Shown: positions 8,699-17,914, numbered from the stretch's first letter. The stretch: DNA of 40,556 bases from Martinezella calliandrae (GCF_030272695.1 NZ_JARFYN010000059.1:1-40556), one strand, 5' to 3'. The notes: generated from the letters alone by a model not told the origin. Numbers and translations are program-made.

Positions 8699-10272
8699 CA
8701 GCTTTCCTCACCAGTTGCGGAAGCCACTGGCGAGAGTGGCGACGGCGTTCTTGAAGGGCAGAAAGTTTCGGTCTCGCCCTGCCCGCTTGGCACTCGAGCC
8801 TCCGGTACAGGTGGGCATTCCCAGGGTGCCGGCTCTCGCACCTCACTCCAGATCGGATTGTGAATGGCAAGATCGATCTGGCGAACGAGCTCGACCATAC
8901 CGTCATAGCCGGCATAGGGGTGGTGGCGTTCCTGGTTGATATCGAGCCAAGGCGTTTTGGCCTTCAGCGCGATGAATTGCGTGCGCCCGCCCGACAACAT
9001 GATGTCGGCCTTGCCTTCTGCGAGAAAGTCGTAGAGCTCGCTCGGTCGCATCGATTCGAAGATATGGTTGTCGTCCTTCAGAATCTGTTTGATGCGTTCC
9101 TTGTCTTCGGCCGTCGACTTCTTGGTCGAGGTGCCGACAATTTCGACGCCGATCTCCATCAGCGCATGGGCGACCGACCAGGCCTTCACACCCCCGGTAT
9201 TGAGGAGCACGCGCTTGCCTTGAAGCCGCGGACGGTATGCCGCGAGCTTTTTCCATGCAATCGCCTCCTGCTCTGCGATGAGTGCCTCGGTGCGCGCAAG
9301 AATTTCCGGATCGGCACCCTTCCTGACGATCAGCTCAGCGATCTGCCGCAGCGATTGCGACGTGTCGGTGATGCCGTAGAAGGAACCTTCGAAGAACGGA
9401 ATATCCCAGAGTTCCTCCATCTTGCGGGCAAGATTTATGAGGGCGGTCGAGCACACCATCATCGCTGCCCGGGCACGATGCGCCGAGGCAATGTCACGAT
9501 AACGCGCGTCACCGGGGATGCAGGCGCGCACGCGAATGCCGAGCCGGTCGAGAAGCGGCTTTACCAGCCAGAACTCGCCGGAGAGGTTGAATTCGCCGAG
9601 AATATTGATGTCGTAGGGACCGGCATCGTCGGGCTCCACGGTGCCGATGACATGATCGAGCAGCGTCTCGCCGGCGAGTTTGTTTCCAAGGTTCTTGGAG
9701 CCGGAAAAGCCGGGCGCGTTGACCGGCACTACCGGCAGCCCGAATTTTTCCGCAGCACGCTTGCAGACGGCTTCGATGTCGTCACCGATCAGCGCCGTAA
9801 CGCACGTCGAATAGACGAAGATCGCCGGGGGCGCGTATGTTTCCTTGATCTCGCGTATCGCTTTAAAGAGCTTCCGCTCGCCGTGACCCATCACCACGTC
9901 GAGTTCCGTCAAATCGGTGGTGAAGCTCGTGCGCCAAAGCGTCGGGCCGGACGAAGCAGTACCGCGGTTGTCCCAGGAATTGCCTTCGCAGGCGAGCGTA
10001 CCATGAATGAGATGCGCGACGTCGGTGATCGGCTGCAGCACGATCTTGGCCCCATCGAAAGCGCAGCCGCCAGCCGCCGCCCCGGGAGTGAGCGGCTTCG
10101 AGCAGCCCTTCTTGCGCACGCTGTCATCTTTGCCGCGGTTCATCTCGCAGGCGGGCTCGTCGAAGACTTCCTGGATCCTGGCATCGAGCGAGCGGCTTGC
10201 GCCGGTTTGAGACGCCGAACGCAAGACGTCGGGGGTGCCAAGCGGGTCTTTGCTGTTAGCGTGTGAGGTCAT
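8698..10272 (-). CDS. nifE: NifE, alpha-type subunit of the FeMo-cofactor scaffold NifEN
   Basis: About 524 residues from ATG at 10272; a GTG at 10290 is an alternative, and neither has a strong ribosome site. Recognisable blocks: RKKGCSKPLTPGAAAGGCAF and CEGNSWDNRG near the N-terminus, and YSTCVTALIGDDIEAV, which supplies a cluster Cys. It is the NifD paralogue of the NifEN scaffold. Its first 17 bases overlap the end of nifK, suggesting coupling. The tail after residue 490 (rich in Pro, Ser and Glu) is variable in the family. Confidence 0.95.
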   Translation of the reverse strand: MTSHANSKDPLGTPDVLRSASQTGASRSLDARIQEVFDEPACEMNRGKDDSVRKKGCSKPLTPGAAAGGCAFDGAKIVLQPITDVAHLIHGTLACEGNSWDNRGTASSGPTLWRTSFTTDLTELDVVMGHGERKLFKAIREIKETYAPPAIFVYSTCVTALIGDDIEAVCKRAAEKFGLPVVPVNAPGFSGSKNLGNKLAGETLLDHVIGTVEPDDAGPYDINILGEFNLSGEFWLVKPLLDRLGIRVRACIPGDARYRDIASAHRARAAMMVCSTALINLARKMEELWDIPFFEGSFYGITDTSQSLRQIAELIVRKGADPEILARTEALIAEQEAIAWKKLAAYRPRLQGKRVLLNTGGVKAWSVAHALMEIGVEIVGTSTKKSTAEDKERIKQILKDDNHIFESMRPSELYDFLAEGKADIMLSGGRTQFIALKAKTPWLDINQERHHPYAGYDGMVELVRQIDLAIHNPIWSEVREPAPWECPPVPEARVPSGQGETETFCPSRTPSPLSPVASATGEES

Positions 10273-11797
10273 AGGAATAATCCGTGACACCTATTTTGCT
10301 CGTCTCGCGGTCAAGCTTGTCGAAGATCGTGTCGAGGATCGTCGTCAAGACACGCAGCCCCCCCTGGTAGCCCATCAGCGGGAAACGATGGTGATGGTGC
10401 CGGTCGAAAATCGGAAACGTCAGGCGGATCAGCGGCGTGCCGGTGTCACGCTCCAGATATTTGCCGTAGGAGTTGCCGATCAGCAGGTCTACCGGTTCGG
10501 TGAAGAGCAGCGAGCGCAGCGCCCAGAGGTCCTTGCCCGCCCAGACCTTGGCATCCTTTCCGAAAGGCGAGGATGCAAGCAATGCCTTCATCTCGCCTTC
10601 CCAGGCCGATGTGCCGTTAGTGGCGAGGCAGTGAATCGGCTCGCCGCCGGTCTCCATGACGAACCGAGCTACCGCATAGACGAAATCGGGATCGCCATAG
10701 ATCGCGTATTTCTTACCATGCAGCCAGGCTTGGCTGTCCGCCATGGCGTCGACAAGCCGACCGCGCTCCAGGCCGATTGTTGTAGGGATTTCCTTGCCGG
10801 AAATCTCCGAGATTTTCATCAGCAACTCGTCGGTCGCTTTGACGCCCAGCGGATAATGGAAGGAGGCCGTCGTCTGCCCGAGCTCATTGCAATATTCCAG
10901 CGTCTTGCGGGTATTGTAGTGCTGCAGCGACAGCGTTGCTTCGGCATCGAGCGCGTCCTTGACGTCTTCGATGGTCGTGCCGCCGTCATACATGCGGTAC
11001 ATGCCGTCCGACGGGGTATCGAACTGATCGGAGGCGTCCTGAATGAGCGCATATGACACGTCCATGAGGTCGAGCAGGCGCTTAAGCTCGCGGTTGTTGC
11101 CGACACAGAAGCCGTCGAATCCTGGAACGATGTTGATGGTTCCATTGAATTCCTTTCGCTCCCTGCCCTTCCAGAAATGCTCCAGAATGCCCTTGACCAT
11201 CCCGTCATAACCATCGACGTGGCTGCCGACGAAGGCGGGGGTGTGGGCGAACGGAACATCTAGGTCCGCGGGGACCGAGCCTTCGCTCTTGGCATTTTCG
11301 ATGAAGCCGTGCAAATCGTCGCCGATGACCTCCGCCATGCAGGTGGTCGAGACGGCAATCATCGTCGGATCGTAGAGCGCGTAGGTATTGGCAAGACCGT
11401 CGACCATGTTCTTCAGTCCGCCGAATACCGCCGCGTCTTCGGTCATCGAGGACGACACGGCCGACGCAGGCTCCTTGAAATGTCGCGATAGGTGCGACCG
11501 GTAATAGGCAACGCAGCCCTGGCTGCCATGGACGAAGGACATGGTCCGCTCGAAGCCCGCGGCCGCGAATACGGCGCCGAGCGGCTGGCAGGCTTTGGCG
11601 GGGTTTACCACTAGCGCTTCGCGGGCCAGATTTTTTTCCCTGTATTCCCAGGTCTTGGTGAACTCGCTTTGATCGGCAACGATCTCGTCCGGGTGCGGGC
11701 ATTCGAAATTTAGCTTCTTTTCGGCGAGCATCTGCCTGTATTCCGGCTCGCGGAACAGGGGCGCGTGGTCGAGAATTTTTTCGGCCGACTGCGGCAT
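10256..11797 (-). CDS. nifK: Nitrogenase MoFe protein beta chain
   Basis: A 513-residue protein starting MPQSAEKILDHAP, with AAAGGTGATT just upstream of ATG 11797. It contains the P-cluster ligand blocks NPAKACQPLGAVFAAAGFER, SFVHGSQGCVAYYRSHL and STTCMAEVIGDDLHGF, and the SSSMTEDAAVFGG segment, all as in active NifK. With NifD it forms the alpha2-beta2 dinitrogenase that reduces N2 to ammonia. It follows nifD after a 123-base gap that holds a strong hairpin. No frameshift or missing ligand seen. Confidence 0.97.
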   Translation of the reverse strand: MPQSAEKILDHAPLFREPEYRQMLAEKKLNFECPHPDEIVADQSEFTKTWEYREKNLAREALVVNPAKACQPLGAVFAAAGFERTMSFVHGSQGCVAYYRSHLSRHFKEPASAVSSSMTEDAAVFGGLKNMVDGLANTYALYDPTMIAVSTTCMAEVIGDDLHGFIENAKSEGSVPADLDVPFAHTPAFVGSHVDGYDGMVKGILEHFWKGRERKEFNGTINIVPGFDGFCVGNNRELKRLLDLMDVSYALIQDASDQFDTPSDGMYRMYDGGTTIEDVKDALDAEATLSLQHYNTRKTLEYCNELGQTTASFHYPLGVKATDELLMKISEISGKEIPTTIGLERGRLVDAMADSQAWLHGKKYAIYGDPDFVYAVARFVMETGGEPIHCLATNGTSAWEGEMKALLASSPFGKDAKVWAGKDLWALRSLLFTEPVDLLIGNSYGKYLERDTGTPLIRLTFPIFDRHHHHRFPLMGYQGGLRVLTTILDTIFDKLDRETSKIGVTDYSYDLTR

Positions 11798-11880
11798 GGT
11801 AATCACCTTTCTTTTCATTGCGCCGCACCGGTGGCGGCAAAGGGACGTCATATTTCAGGTGTGCGGATCAAGTCCGACAG

Positions 11881-11922
11881 GAGAGCCTGGCCCGCCCCTG
11901 CTCCAAGACAGGCCAGGCCCTC
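11881..11922 (-). other. Intercistronic hairpin between nifD and nifK
   Basis: GCCTGGCC (11885-11892) pairs perfectly with GGCCAGGC (11911-11918). After one mismatch the outer GAG and CTC also pair, giving a 12-bp stem with an 18-base loop; the far arm touches the nifD stop. There is no U-run, so it is more likely an mRNA-stability or partial-attenuation element than a terminator. Confidence 0.6.
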
Positions 11923-13423
11923 ATTCGGCCGCAACCGCCTCAGCCGGCGCGGCCTTTTTTTTCCAGGGGGCATCGTAGAGATCCCAGACTGGATTATTGA
12001 TGGCGAGATCCATGTCCTTGGCGAAGATCGCAAAACCGTCGTAGCCATGATACGGGCCGGAATAATCCCACGAATGCATCTGCCGGAACGGGATGCCCAT
12101 CTTCTGCACCGGGTACTTTTCTTTGATACCGGAGCCAACGAGATCGGGACGAATTCCCTCGATGAACTTTTCCAGTTCGTAACCGCTCACGTCGTCATAG
12201 ATGAGCGTGCCTTTTTTTACGTAGTGGCCGGTGCGCTGATAGTCGTCGTTGTGGCCGAACTCGTAGCCTGTGCCGACGATCTTCATGCCGAGATCCTCGT
12301 AGGCCGTGACCACGTGACGAGGGCGCAAACCGCCGATGTAGAGCATCACCGTCTTGCCTTCGAGGCGGGGTCGGTATTTGGCGATGACGGCATCGACCAA
12401 TGGCTGGTACTTGGCGATGACTCTTTCGGTTTTTTCCTCGATTTCCGCCCCGAAATGCTTGGCAATCTTGCGCAGGGAGGCGTCGATCTGCGAGGGACCA
12501 AAGAAATTATATTCCATCCACGGGATGCTGTATTTTTCCTCCATGTGCCGGCAGATGTAGTTCATCGACCGATAGCAGTGGATGAGGTTGAGCTTGGCCT
12601 TGGGCGCACGCTCCACTTCGGTAAGCGTGGCATCTCCCGACCAGTTGCCGACCACGCGCAACCCCATCTCCTCCAGGAGGATGCGCGTGGCCCAGGCGTC
12701 GCCGCCGATATTGTAATCGCCGACAACATTGATGTCGTAGGGACCCGCCTCGAACTCGACATCCGTCTTCTCAAAAACCCAGTCGCGGATGGAATCATTG
12801 GCGATATGATGGCCAAGGGATTGCGATACGCCGCGGAAGCCCTCGCAGCGCACCGGCACGATCGTCTTTTCGTATTCGCTCGCCTTCTTGCGCGACACCG
12901 CCTCGATGTCGTCGCCAATCAGACCGATCGGGCATTCGGACTGGACGGTGACGCCTTTGTTCAGCGGAAATAATTCCTGGATCTCATCAATGATCTTTTC
13001 CAGCCGCTTGTCGCCGCCAAAAACGATGTCTTTTTCCTGAAAGTCGGAGGTGAACTGCATCGTTACGAAGGTGTCGATCCCCGTCGTGCCGACATAATAA
13101 TTGCGACGCTGCGACCAGGAATATTGGCCGCAACCAACCGGCCCATGTGAGATATGGACCATATCCTTGATCGGACCCCACACCACACCTTTGGATCCGG
13201 CATAGGCGCAGCCGCGGATCGTCATGACGCCCGGAATGGATTTGATGTTCGATTTGACGCTGCATTCGGAAAGGACGTTGTCCTCCTCGTCGGCCCCGTC
13301 TCTCCCCGTTGCAACACTGAGGTGCTTGTTGCGGCGCTTGGCCGCTTTGTCCGGATACTGCGACAGCACGTCCGCGATGAGCTTTTCGTGTAAAGCGCCG
13401 TCATTCTCGTAGTCGAGGCTCAT
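11921..13423 (-). CDS. nifD: Nitrogenase MoFe protein alpha chain
   Basis: 500 residues with every expected ligand: P-cluster cysteines Cys72 (RGCAYAGSKG), Cys98 (HGPVGCGQYSW) and Cys164 (SECPIGLIGDD), and the FeMo-cofactor ligands Cys283 (HCYRSMNYICRHMEE) and His450 (FRQMHSWDYSG). ATG at 13423 is preceded by GAGGGCAGG. NifD binds the FeMo-cofactor where N2 is reduced. It is the second gene after nifH in the operon. The Ala/Glu-rich C-terminal tail is normal for rhizobia. Confidence 0.97.
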   Translation of the reverse strand: MSLDYENDGALHEKLIADVLSQYPDKAAKRRNKHLSVATGRDGADEEDNVLSECSVKSNIKSIPGVMTIRGCAYAGSKGVVWGPIKDMVHISHGPVGCGQYSWSQRRNYYVGTTGIDTFVTMQFTSDFQEKDIVFGGDKRLEKIIDEIQELFPLNKGVTVQSECPIGLIGDDIEAVSRKKASEYEKTIVPVRCEGFRGVSQSLGHHIANDSIRDWVFEKTDVEFEAGPYDINVVGDYNIGGDAWATRILLEEMGLRVVGNWSGDATLTEVERAPKAKLNLIHCYRSMNYICRHMEEKYSIPWMEYNFFGPSQIDASLRKIAKHFGAEIEEKTERVIAKYQPLVDAVIAKYRPRLEGKTVMLYIGGLRPRHVVTAYEDLGMKIVGTGYEFGHNDDYQRTGHYVKKGTLIYDDVSGYELEKFIEGIRPDLVGSGIKEKYPVQKMGIPFRQMHSWDYSGPYHGYDGFAIFAKDMDLAINNPVWDLYDAPWKKKAAPAEAVAAE

Positions 13424-13483
13424 TGGGCCTGCCCTCTTTTAAGGTTCGGTTGATGCCGCGCGCAAAGGCGCGTTCTCGGGGAA

Positions 13484-13514
13484 GGACGCGCCGGGTCGGG
13501 GCGCCGGCGCGTCC
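13484..13514 (-). other. Intercistronic hairpin between nifH and nifD
   Basis: GGACGCGCCGG (13484-13494) and CCGGCGCGTCC (13504-13514) form a perfect 11-bp GC-rich stem with a 9-base loop, in the 106-base gap between nifH and nifD. Such hairpins are known to let nifH transcript accumulate above nifDK. No U-run follows, so complete termination is unlikely. Confidence 0.7.
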
Positions 13515-13529
13515 TGTCGAAAGCGGCAG

Positions 13530-14423
13530 TTAGTGGGCGACCGCCACCTTCGATTCCTTGGCCTGAAGTTCGGCAAGCATCTGCTCGTCGGTCTTCATGA
13601 TGCCGAAGTCGAGCAGCATGTCCTCGAGCTCTTCCATGGTGATCGGGGTCGGGACGGTCCCTTGACCCGAATTGGCATGTATCTTCTCAGCCAGCGTGCG
13701 ATATTCTCCGGCCTGTTTGGACTCCGGCGCATACTGGATGACTGTCATTTTCCTGAGTTCGGCGTGCTGGACGATGTTGTCGCGCGGCACGAAGTGAATG
13801 AGCTTGGAATTGAGCCTGGAAGCCAGCGCCTCGGCGAGGTCGATTTCGCGGTCTGTCTGGCGCTCGTTGCAGATCAGACCGCCGAGCCGCACGCCGCCTG
13901 CATGGGCATATTTCAAGATGCCCTTGGCGATGTTGTTTGCCGCATAGAGCGCCATCATCTCGCCGGACATGACGATGTAGATTTCCTGGGCCTTGTTCTC
14001 GCGGATCGGCATGGCGAAGCCGCCGCACACCACGTCGCCGAGCACGTCATAGGAGACATAGTCGACATTGTCGTAGGCGCCGTTTTCTTCGAGGAAGTTG
14101 ATGGAGGTGATGACGCCGCGACCGGCGCAACCAACGCCCGGCTCCGGGCCGCCGGACTCCACGCACTTGATGCCTTTATATCCGATTTTGAGCACGTCCT
14201 CGAGTTCGAGGTCTTCCACCGAACCTTCCTCTGCCGCCAGATGCAGGACGGTGTCCTGCGCCTTCGAGTTCAGGATCAGGCGGGTGGAGTCGGCTTTGGG
14301 ATCGCAGCCGACGATGAGGATCTGCTGCCCGAGATCGACGAGGGCTGCGAGCGTATTTTGGGAGGTCGTGGATTTACCGATGCCCCCCTTGCCGTAGAAT
14401 GCGATTTGACGCAAAGCTGACAT
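13530..14423 (-). CDS. nifH: Nitrogenase iron protein (dinitrogenase reductase)
   Basis: 297 residues from MSALRQIAFYGKGGIGKS, with AAGAAGGAAGG upstream. Visible: the P-loop GKGGIGKS (11-18), the switch block GCDPKADSTRL, the [4Fe-4S] ligands Cys99 and Cys133, and Arg102 in GCAGRG, the site ADP-ribosylated in some diazotrophs. The homodimer delivers electrons to NifDK with ATP hydrolysis. It is the first gene of the operon, 72 bases after the -12 element. Complete and typical. Confidence 0.98.
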   Translation of the reverse strand: MSALRQIAFYGKGGIGKSTTSQNTLAALVDLGQQILIVGCDPKADSTRLILNSKAQDTVLHLAAEEGSVEDLELEDVLKIGYKGIKCVESGGPEPGVGCAGRGVITSINFLEENGAYDNVDYVSYDVLGDVVCGGFAMPIRENKAQEIYIVMSGEMMALYAANNIAKGILKYAHAGGVRLGGLICNERQTDREIDLAEALASRLNSKLIHFVPRDNIVQHAELRKMTVIQYAPESKQAGEYRTLAEKIHANSGQGTVPTPITMEELEDMLLDFGIMKTDEQMLAELQAKESKVAVAH

Positions 14424-14494
14424 GTTGCCTTCCTTCTTTCGTTCCATCCATCGCGGAATTCGGTTGGCAGCTCGGGCCGCCCGCAGGCAAGCGT

Positions 14495-14510
14495 TTCAAA
14501 ACTCGTGCCA
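14495..14510 (-). promoter_or_regulatory. Sigma54 (RpoN) promoter of the nifHDKENX operon
   Basis: On the minus strand TGGCAC (14510-14505), five bases, then TTGAA (14499-14495). The -12 box has A where the consensus has C, and the same variant recurs in sister promoters at 19.57, 24.59 and 24.84 kb. Transcription should start near 14484. The stretch 14616-14895 upstream of the NifA site holds no gene I can support. Confidence 0.85.
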
Positions 14511-14599
14511 ATGTGGCGGTCGACTGGAAGGAAAACCCTCTTGATTGTTTTTCAGCTATTTAGGCTGAAGCAAACAAAAGGCCGGAGTGGACAAGCCTG

Positions 14600-14615
14600 T
14601 GTCGCGGGTCCGACA
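14600..14615. promoter_or_regulatory. NifA upstream activator site for nifH
   Basis: TGTCGCGGGTCCGACA fits TGT-N10-ACA exactly and is centred about 97 bases upstream of the -24 element, the usual NifA distance. The surrounding bases (ACAAGCCTG before it and AATCGGAC after it) recur in the sites at 19.65 and 24.69 kb. Confidence 0.85.
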
Positions 14616-14895
14616 AATCGGACGCAGGGTGTCGGAGGCCTTACCTGAAGCCGAGAAAGGCTGACGATCGGGGGCCGCAGATTTGCAGCGACCAGCAGCA
14701 GGATCAGCGAGCTTCGCGTTCCTCAGTAAAGACGAGGCGTAGCGTGCGAGCTCCATTCGTATCAGGTGGACCGGCAAAACGCGGACATCTGCATGAGCAC
14801 GGCAATCGTCTTGCCGGCCGTCGAGTGTAGGCTGAGACACCGGAACTATTCGCCGGCTTTGCGCACGTCGCAGCCGCGTGAAACGAGCAGTGTTT

Positions 14896-15866
14896 TCACC
14901 CGGCGGAGACTTTGAAACGACCGGGCTTAGTTCTCGGAGCGCTTTGATGTTCCGTGGCGCGCGGCGAAACCATGCGAGCTCCCTCCTGCATTAACGTCTC
15001 CCGCATCCAGAGGCTTGCCGGATCGGTATTGTGAAGTGCCGGCCATTGGACGGCCTCTGTCAATGCGGGGATCGGCAGCGGGAGCTCGACGATCCGCAGG
15101 GGCGTCGTTTTTGCACAATATTGCGCGAGCCGCAGGGGCATGGTTCCTATGCGGTTGGTACCCGACAAAATGGGTGGGATCATGCTGAAGGACTGTACGA
15201 CGACCTCAACACGTCTCTTGAAACCGTGCTCGTGCAAATATCACTCGTCGATGGCCGGCTTGCGCGTATTTCCAAACTTGACCGCAACATGGCCCATCGA
15301 CATGTATTGCTCGAATGTAAATGGCTCGGACAGCTGTTTGTTCGTCCCGCAGGTTACGACGAATATGTCGTCGAACAGTGCGGCATGCGGATGTTTCGAC
15401 ATGAACACTTCCGGCTTAATCAGAAAGTCGACATCGCCGCGCCGGAGGAGCTCCTCGAATTCGTCGGAAACTGACAGAAATTCGAAGCTGACGCTGGGAG
15501 CCTCCCGCGCCAGGCGCTCAACGACCATTTCAAAAAACACAAGCGTGACGTAGTCGGAGAGGATGATCTTGAAGCAACGATCAGATTGAGTGGGATCAAA
15601 CGGCTCCCAGGAAATAATGGAAGCTGGATATAGAGCAAAGCCTCGCGCACTGGCGAGGCGAGCCTTTCCGCACGCGGCGTTGGGACAAGTTCACGGCCAG
15701 CCATCGTAAAGAGCTCGTCGCGGAAATATGTCCGCAGCCGGGCGACGGCCGCGCTCATTGCCGGCTGGCTGAGATTGATGCTGCGTGCGGCTGCCGTGAG
15801 GTTACGCTCGGTCATGAGGGCGTCAAGCACGACGAGGAGATTTAGATCAAGGCCTTTAAAACGCAT
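14896..15866 (-). pseudogene. nodD: nodD pseudogene (LysR-family nodulation regulator), frameshift plus nonsense
   Basis: The frame opens with MRFKGLDLNLLVVLDALMTE, a NodD N-terminus with its LysR helix-turn-helix (TAAARSINLSQPAMSAAVAR). After about 80 codons one T is missing near 15620 (CTTCC where CTTTCC is needed to keep frame). In the next frame NodD resumes with SDYVTLVFFEMVVERLAREA, through GDVDFLIKPEVFMS, until a TGA at about 15238-15240 interrupts KPAIDE-stop-YLHEHGFKRR. It then runs to the end with LSGTNRIGTMPLRLAQ and EAVQWPALHN. The remnant totals about 320 codons, the normal NodD length. So the gene is nearly full length with two inactivating lesions. NodD binds nod boxes with flavonoids; another nodD copy must do this work if the strain nodulates. 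Confidence 0.9.
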
Positions 15867-15876
15867 GTTTTCCTTC

Positions 15877-15923
15877 ATCCATAGCGTGGACGCATGCCAT
15901 CCATGCCATCGATCATCATGCCC
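15877..15923 (+). promoter_or_regulatory. Degenerate nod box beside nodD
   Basis: Starts ATCCATAGCGTGGACG and continues with ATCCATGCCATCGATC, aligning by eye with the nod box consensus (ATCCAY... GATG... ATCNAAACAATCRATT) with several mismatches in the AAACA core. It begins 11 bases before the nodD start and points away from it, the standard position for a divergent nod box. Probably weak or decayed. Between it and the box at 16450 (526 bases) I see no supported gene. Confidence 0.45.
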
Positions 15924-16449
15924 ATTGAAAGAATATAAATCGGCCGAAATCAAGTAGATCGAGTGCACATTTGCGTGGGGGTTCGGCCGAAACGATCGGA
16001 TGCCGGTCTGAGGGATTGCATCAGGTCTGCCTCGTTGGGCGTTTCAAGAGGTCGCTTGTCAAGGCACGGCTCCGGGCATTGCGAGGTGCGGCTAAAATTT
16101 CGAACCAAGCCAGAACCTTGACATTAAAGGTCTCCGGCCCCTCGCGATTGCCGGAAAACATTCGCTTCATTACTCCAAGAATGCCGGCGCGATCGTGGCA
16201 AACCGGCGCGGGAGAACATACCAACTGCCGCTTCAGCAAAACGGTTCGCCAAAGGGGTTGATCACCGAGAGCGCGTTTAGGGAAAATCCAGGACCCGCTC
16301 AATCCACCAGTCCTAAACGCCTTAGCCATCTGATATCCGGCCGGAGTCTTCAACAAGAAAATGCCATGCAAAAATGCCGGTGTGCGCCGGCATCAAGCGT
16401 AGGTCGCAGTCCGCGGTAACCTTCCAATCGTGGAACTATGTCTTGGTTT

Positions 16450-16496
16450 ATCCACGTCGTGAATGCGCCCCATCTAAACAATCCATTTGCCAAGCC
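16450..16496 (+). promoter_or_regulatory. nod box (NodD-binding promoter element), rightward
   Basis: Reads ATCCACGTCGTGAATG, four bases, CCATCTAAACAATCCATTT, then GCC. This matches the consensus ATCCAY-N9-ATG-N4-YNATCNAAACAATCRATTTTACC closely, with differences mainly at its 3' end. The orientation is rightward. The next supported gene is the PhyH-like oxygenase 450 bases on. The stretch 16497-16948 has only short unsupported ORFs, so either the leader is long or a first gene has been lost. Confidence 0.8.
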
Positions 16497-16948
16497 TGTG
16501 GGGCATTGGAGTAACAAAAGCAAGCCGCCAACCGATAGGCGACTCAAAACAACTCAGTCACAAGGTCGGTCCAAATGCCTGCCACTTTGATCGCATTCTC
16601 GCATTTGGCACGAGTAACACGAGGAGAAATATTGTTGAGACATGGAATCAAAGTCGGTACCGCGGACTTTCGTTCATTGGTCTAGGTATCAAATCTAGTT
16701 TCGATGAGAGGAGCAACGACACATTCCCTTGAACGAATCCTACCCTGGAAGAGAACAACAAAGGCGGCGTGCGAGAGCGTGCCGCGTTTGAATATTCCGT
16801 CGCCCGGTCGACCGCAAAAATGTTCCGCTGATCTCGCGGGTTTTTCGAAGCATCGAACAGGAACACTTAAGCTTTGCCGAGAATAACGCATCGCGTGGAG
16901 GTTCTTACCGGCACGGGGGAAATTCTATCATCCATGAAAGGCCATCGA

Positions 16949-17914
16949 ATGCTCAGTTCCGCAAACTCCAATCCGAAGGACCTCGAAACGATCGCGCGCA
17001 ACGGCGGCGTTTTTCGCCGCATCGCGTCCCGAATTCCAACCTATCTGACGGATATGCGAGAGAATCCGGCCTGGCTCCCAATGTTCCTGCTGGCACGCAC
17101 GATGCCGGTGCGCAAGGCGCATTGGCTGACCGCACGACCAGTGCCGCGGCCGGAAAGTCGCAAGCCCTCGATGTTTGGCGATCTCAAGGCAAAAACGATC
17201 GCAGCCGAACTGAGACAAACGGGCATATTTGCCGGCTTGACCCTACCAACCGCAATTCACGAGGAAATTGCACGTTTTGGACATGAGACGCCCTGCTTCG
17301 GCAATTTCGACCGCAGGCTTGATTTTCTGGCCGGTGACCATACCGAAACCGAGCAATGGCTCGGTCGCACGATACTGAGCGGCCACCATTACGAACGGGT
17401 TTTACGATGTGACGCCGTCGTTGCCGTTCAGCAAGATCCGCTGCTTCTGGACGTCGCAAGGCATTATCTCGGCGGCAATGCAAGATTGATCACCACGCGG
17501 ACGTGGTGGAGCTTTCCAACAAAAAAAGCCTCGGACGCGGATCTGAGCCGCGCTTCCTTCAAGTTTCACTTCGATCTTGATGATTGGCGAATGCTGAAGT
17601 TTTTCTTTTATCTTTCCGACGTCGATGCCGATTCCGGCCCGCATGTCTACGTGCGCGGCAGCCACAACCGTCGGCGTTTGAAGCATCAATTGACGCTGCT
17701 CGTCGGCCATCCTGCGCATGAGGTGCTGGATTTCTATGGCGAAGAAAATGCCATCACTTTGACCGGCAAGGCGGGTTCTGGCTTCGTCGAGGATCCTTTC
17801 GGCTTTCATATGGGCACCTTGGCAAAACAGAGGCCGCGGCTGATGATGGAGGTCGGATTTGGCGTCTCAAAACCATCAAAGCGCCGCTTCCATGGAGAAC
17901 CGGTGCTTCGCTAG
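16949..17914 (+). CDS. Phytanoyl-CoA dioxygenase (PhyH)-like Fe(II)/2-oxoglutarate oxygenase
   Basis: Read from MLSSANSNPK (AAAGG seven bases upstream) this is 321 residues; in-frame starts at 16934 and 16874 are possible. The facial triad is visible as His207 and Asp209 in KFHFDLDD, and His287 in FGFHMGT, with RPRLMMEVG (Arg297) placed to bind 2-oxoglutarate. A segment reading DADSGPHVYVRGSHNRRR matches PhyH proteins, where it follows the metal-binding strand. Such enzymes hydroxylate small molecules, lipids or amino-acid-derived metabolites; the substrate cannot be told from sequence. It lies downstream of a good nod box, so flavonoid-NodD control is plausible. Its C-terminus ends 55 bases before the prolyl oligopeptidase relic, which runs the other way. 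Confidence 0.75.
   Translation: MLSSANSNPKDLETIARNGGVFRRIASRIPTYLTDMRENPAWLPMFLLARTMPVRKAHWLTARPVPRPESRKPSMFGDLKAKTIAAELRQTGIFAGLTLPTAIHEEIARFGHETPCFGNFDRRLDFLAGDHTETEQWLGRTILSGHHYERVLRCDAVVAVQQDPLLLDVARHYLGGNARLITTRTWWSFPTKKASDADLSRASFKFHFDLDDWRMLKFFFYLSDVDADSGPHVYVRGSHNRRRLKHQLTLLVGHPAHEVLDFYGEENAITLTGKAGSGFVEDPFGFHMGTLAKQRPRLMMEVGFGVSKPSKRRFHGEPVLR

Noticed and set aside
8860..14420. Long plus-strand frames opposite nifE, nifK, nifD and nifH (295-468 codons)
   Set aside because: They mirror well-supported nif genes, have no recognisable domain, and are what GC-rich codon use produces on the opposite strand.
14640..14680. Rightward GG-N10-GC pattern upstream of nifH, suggesting a third divergent sigma54 pair
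   Set aside because: The -24 box is poor (GGGCC instead of TGGCAC) and there is no rightward gene before the oppositely oriented nodD relic.
16021..16547. Minus-strand frames of 65-116 codons between the two nod boxes
   Set aside because: No recognisable similarity, no ribosome site, and they overlap each other and the nod box.
16606..16621. TGGCAC resembling a sigma54 -24 box upstream of the PhyH-like gene
   Set aside because: The -12 position reads ACACG without the required GC/TTGC, so it is not a promoter of this class.
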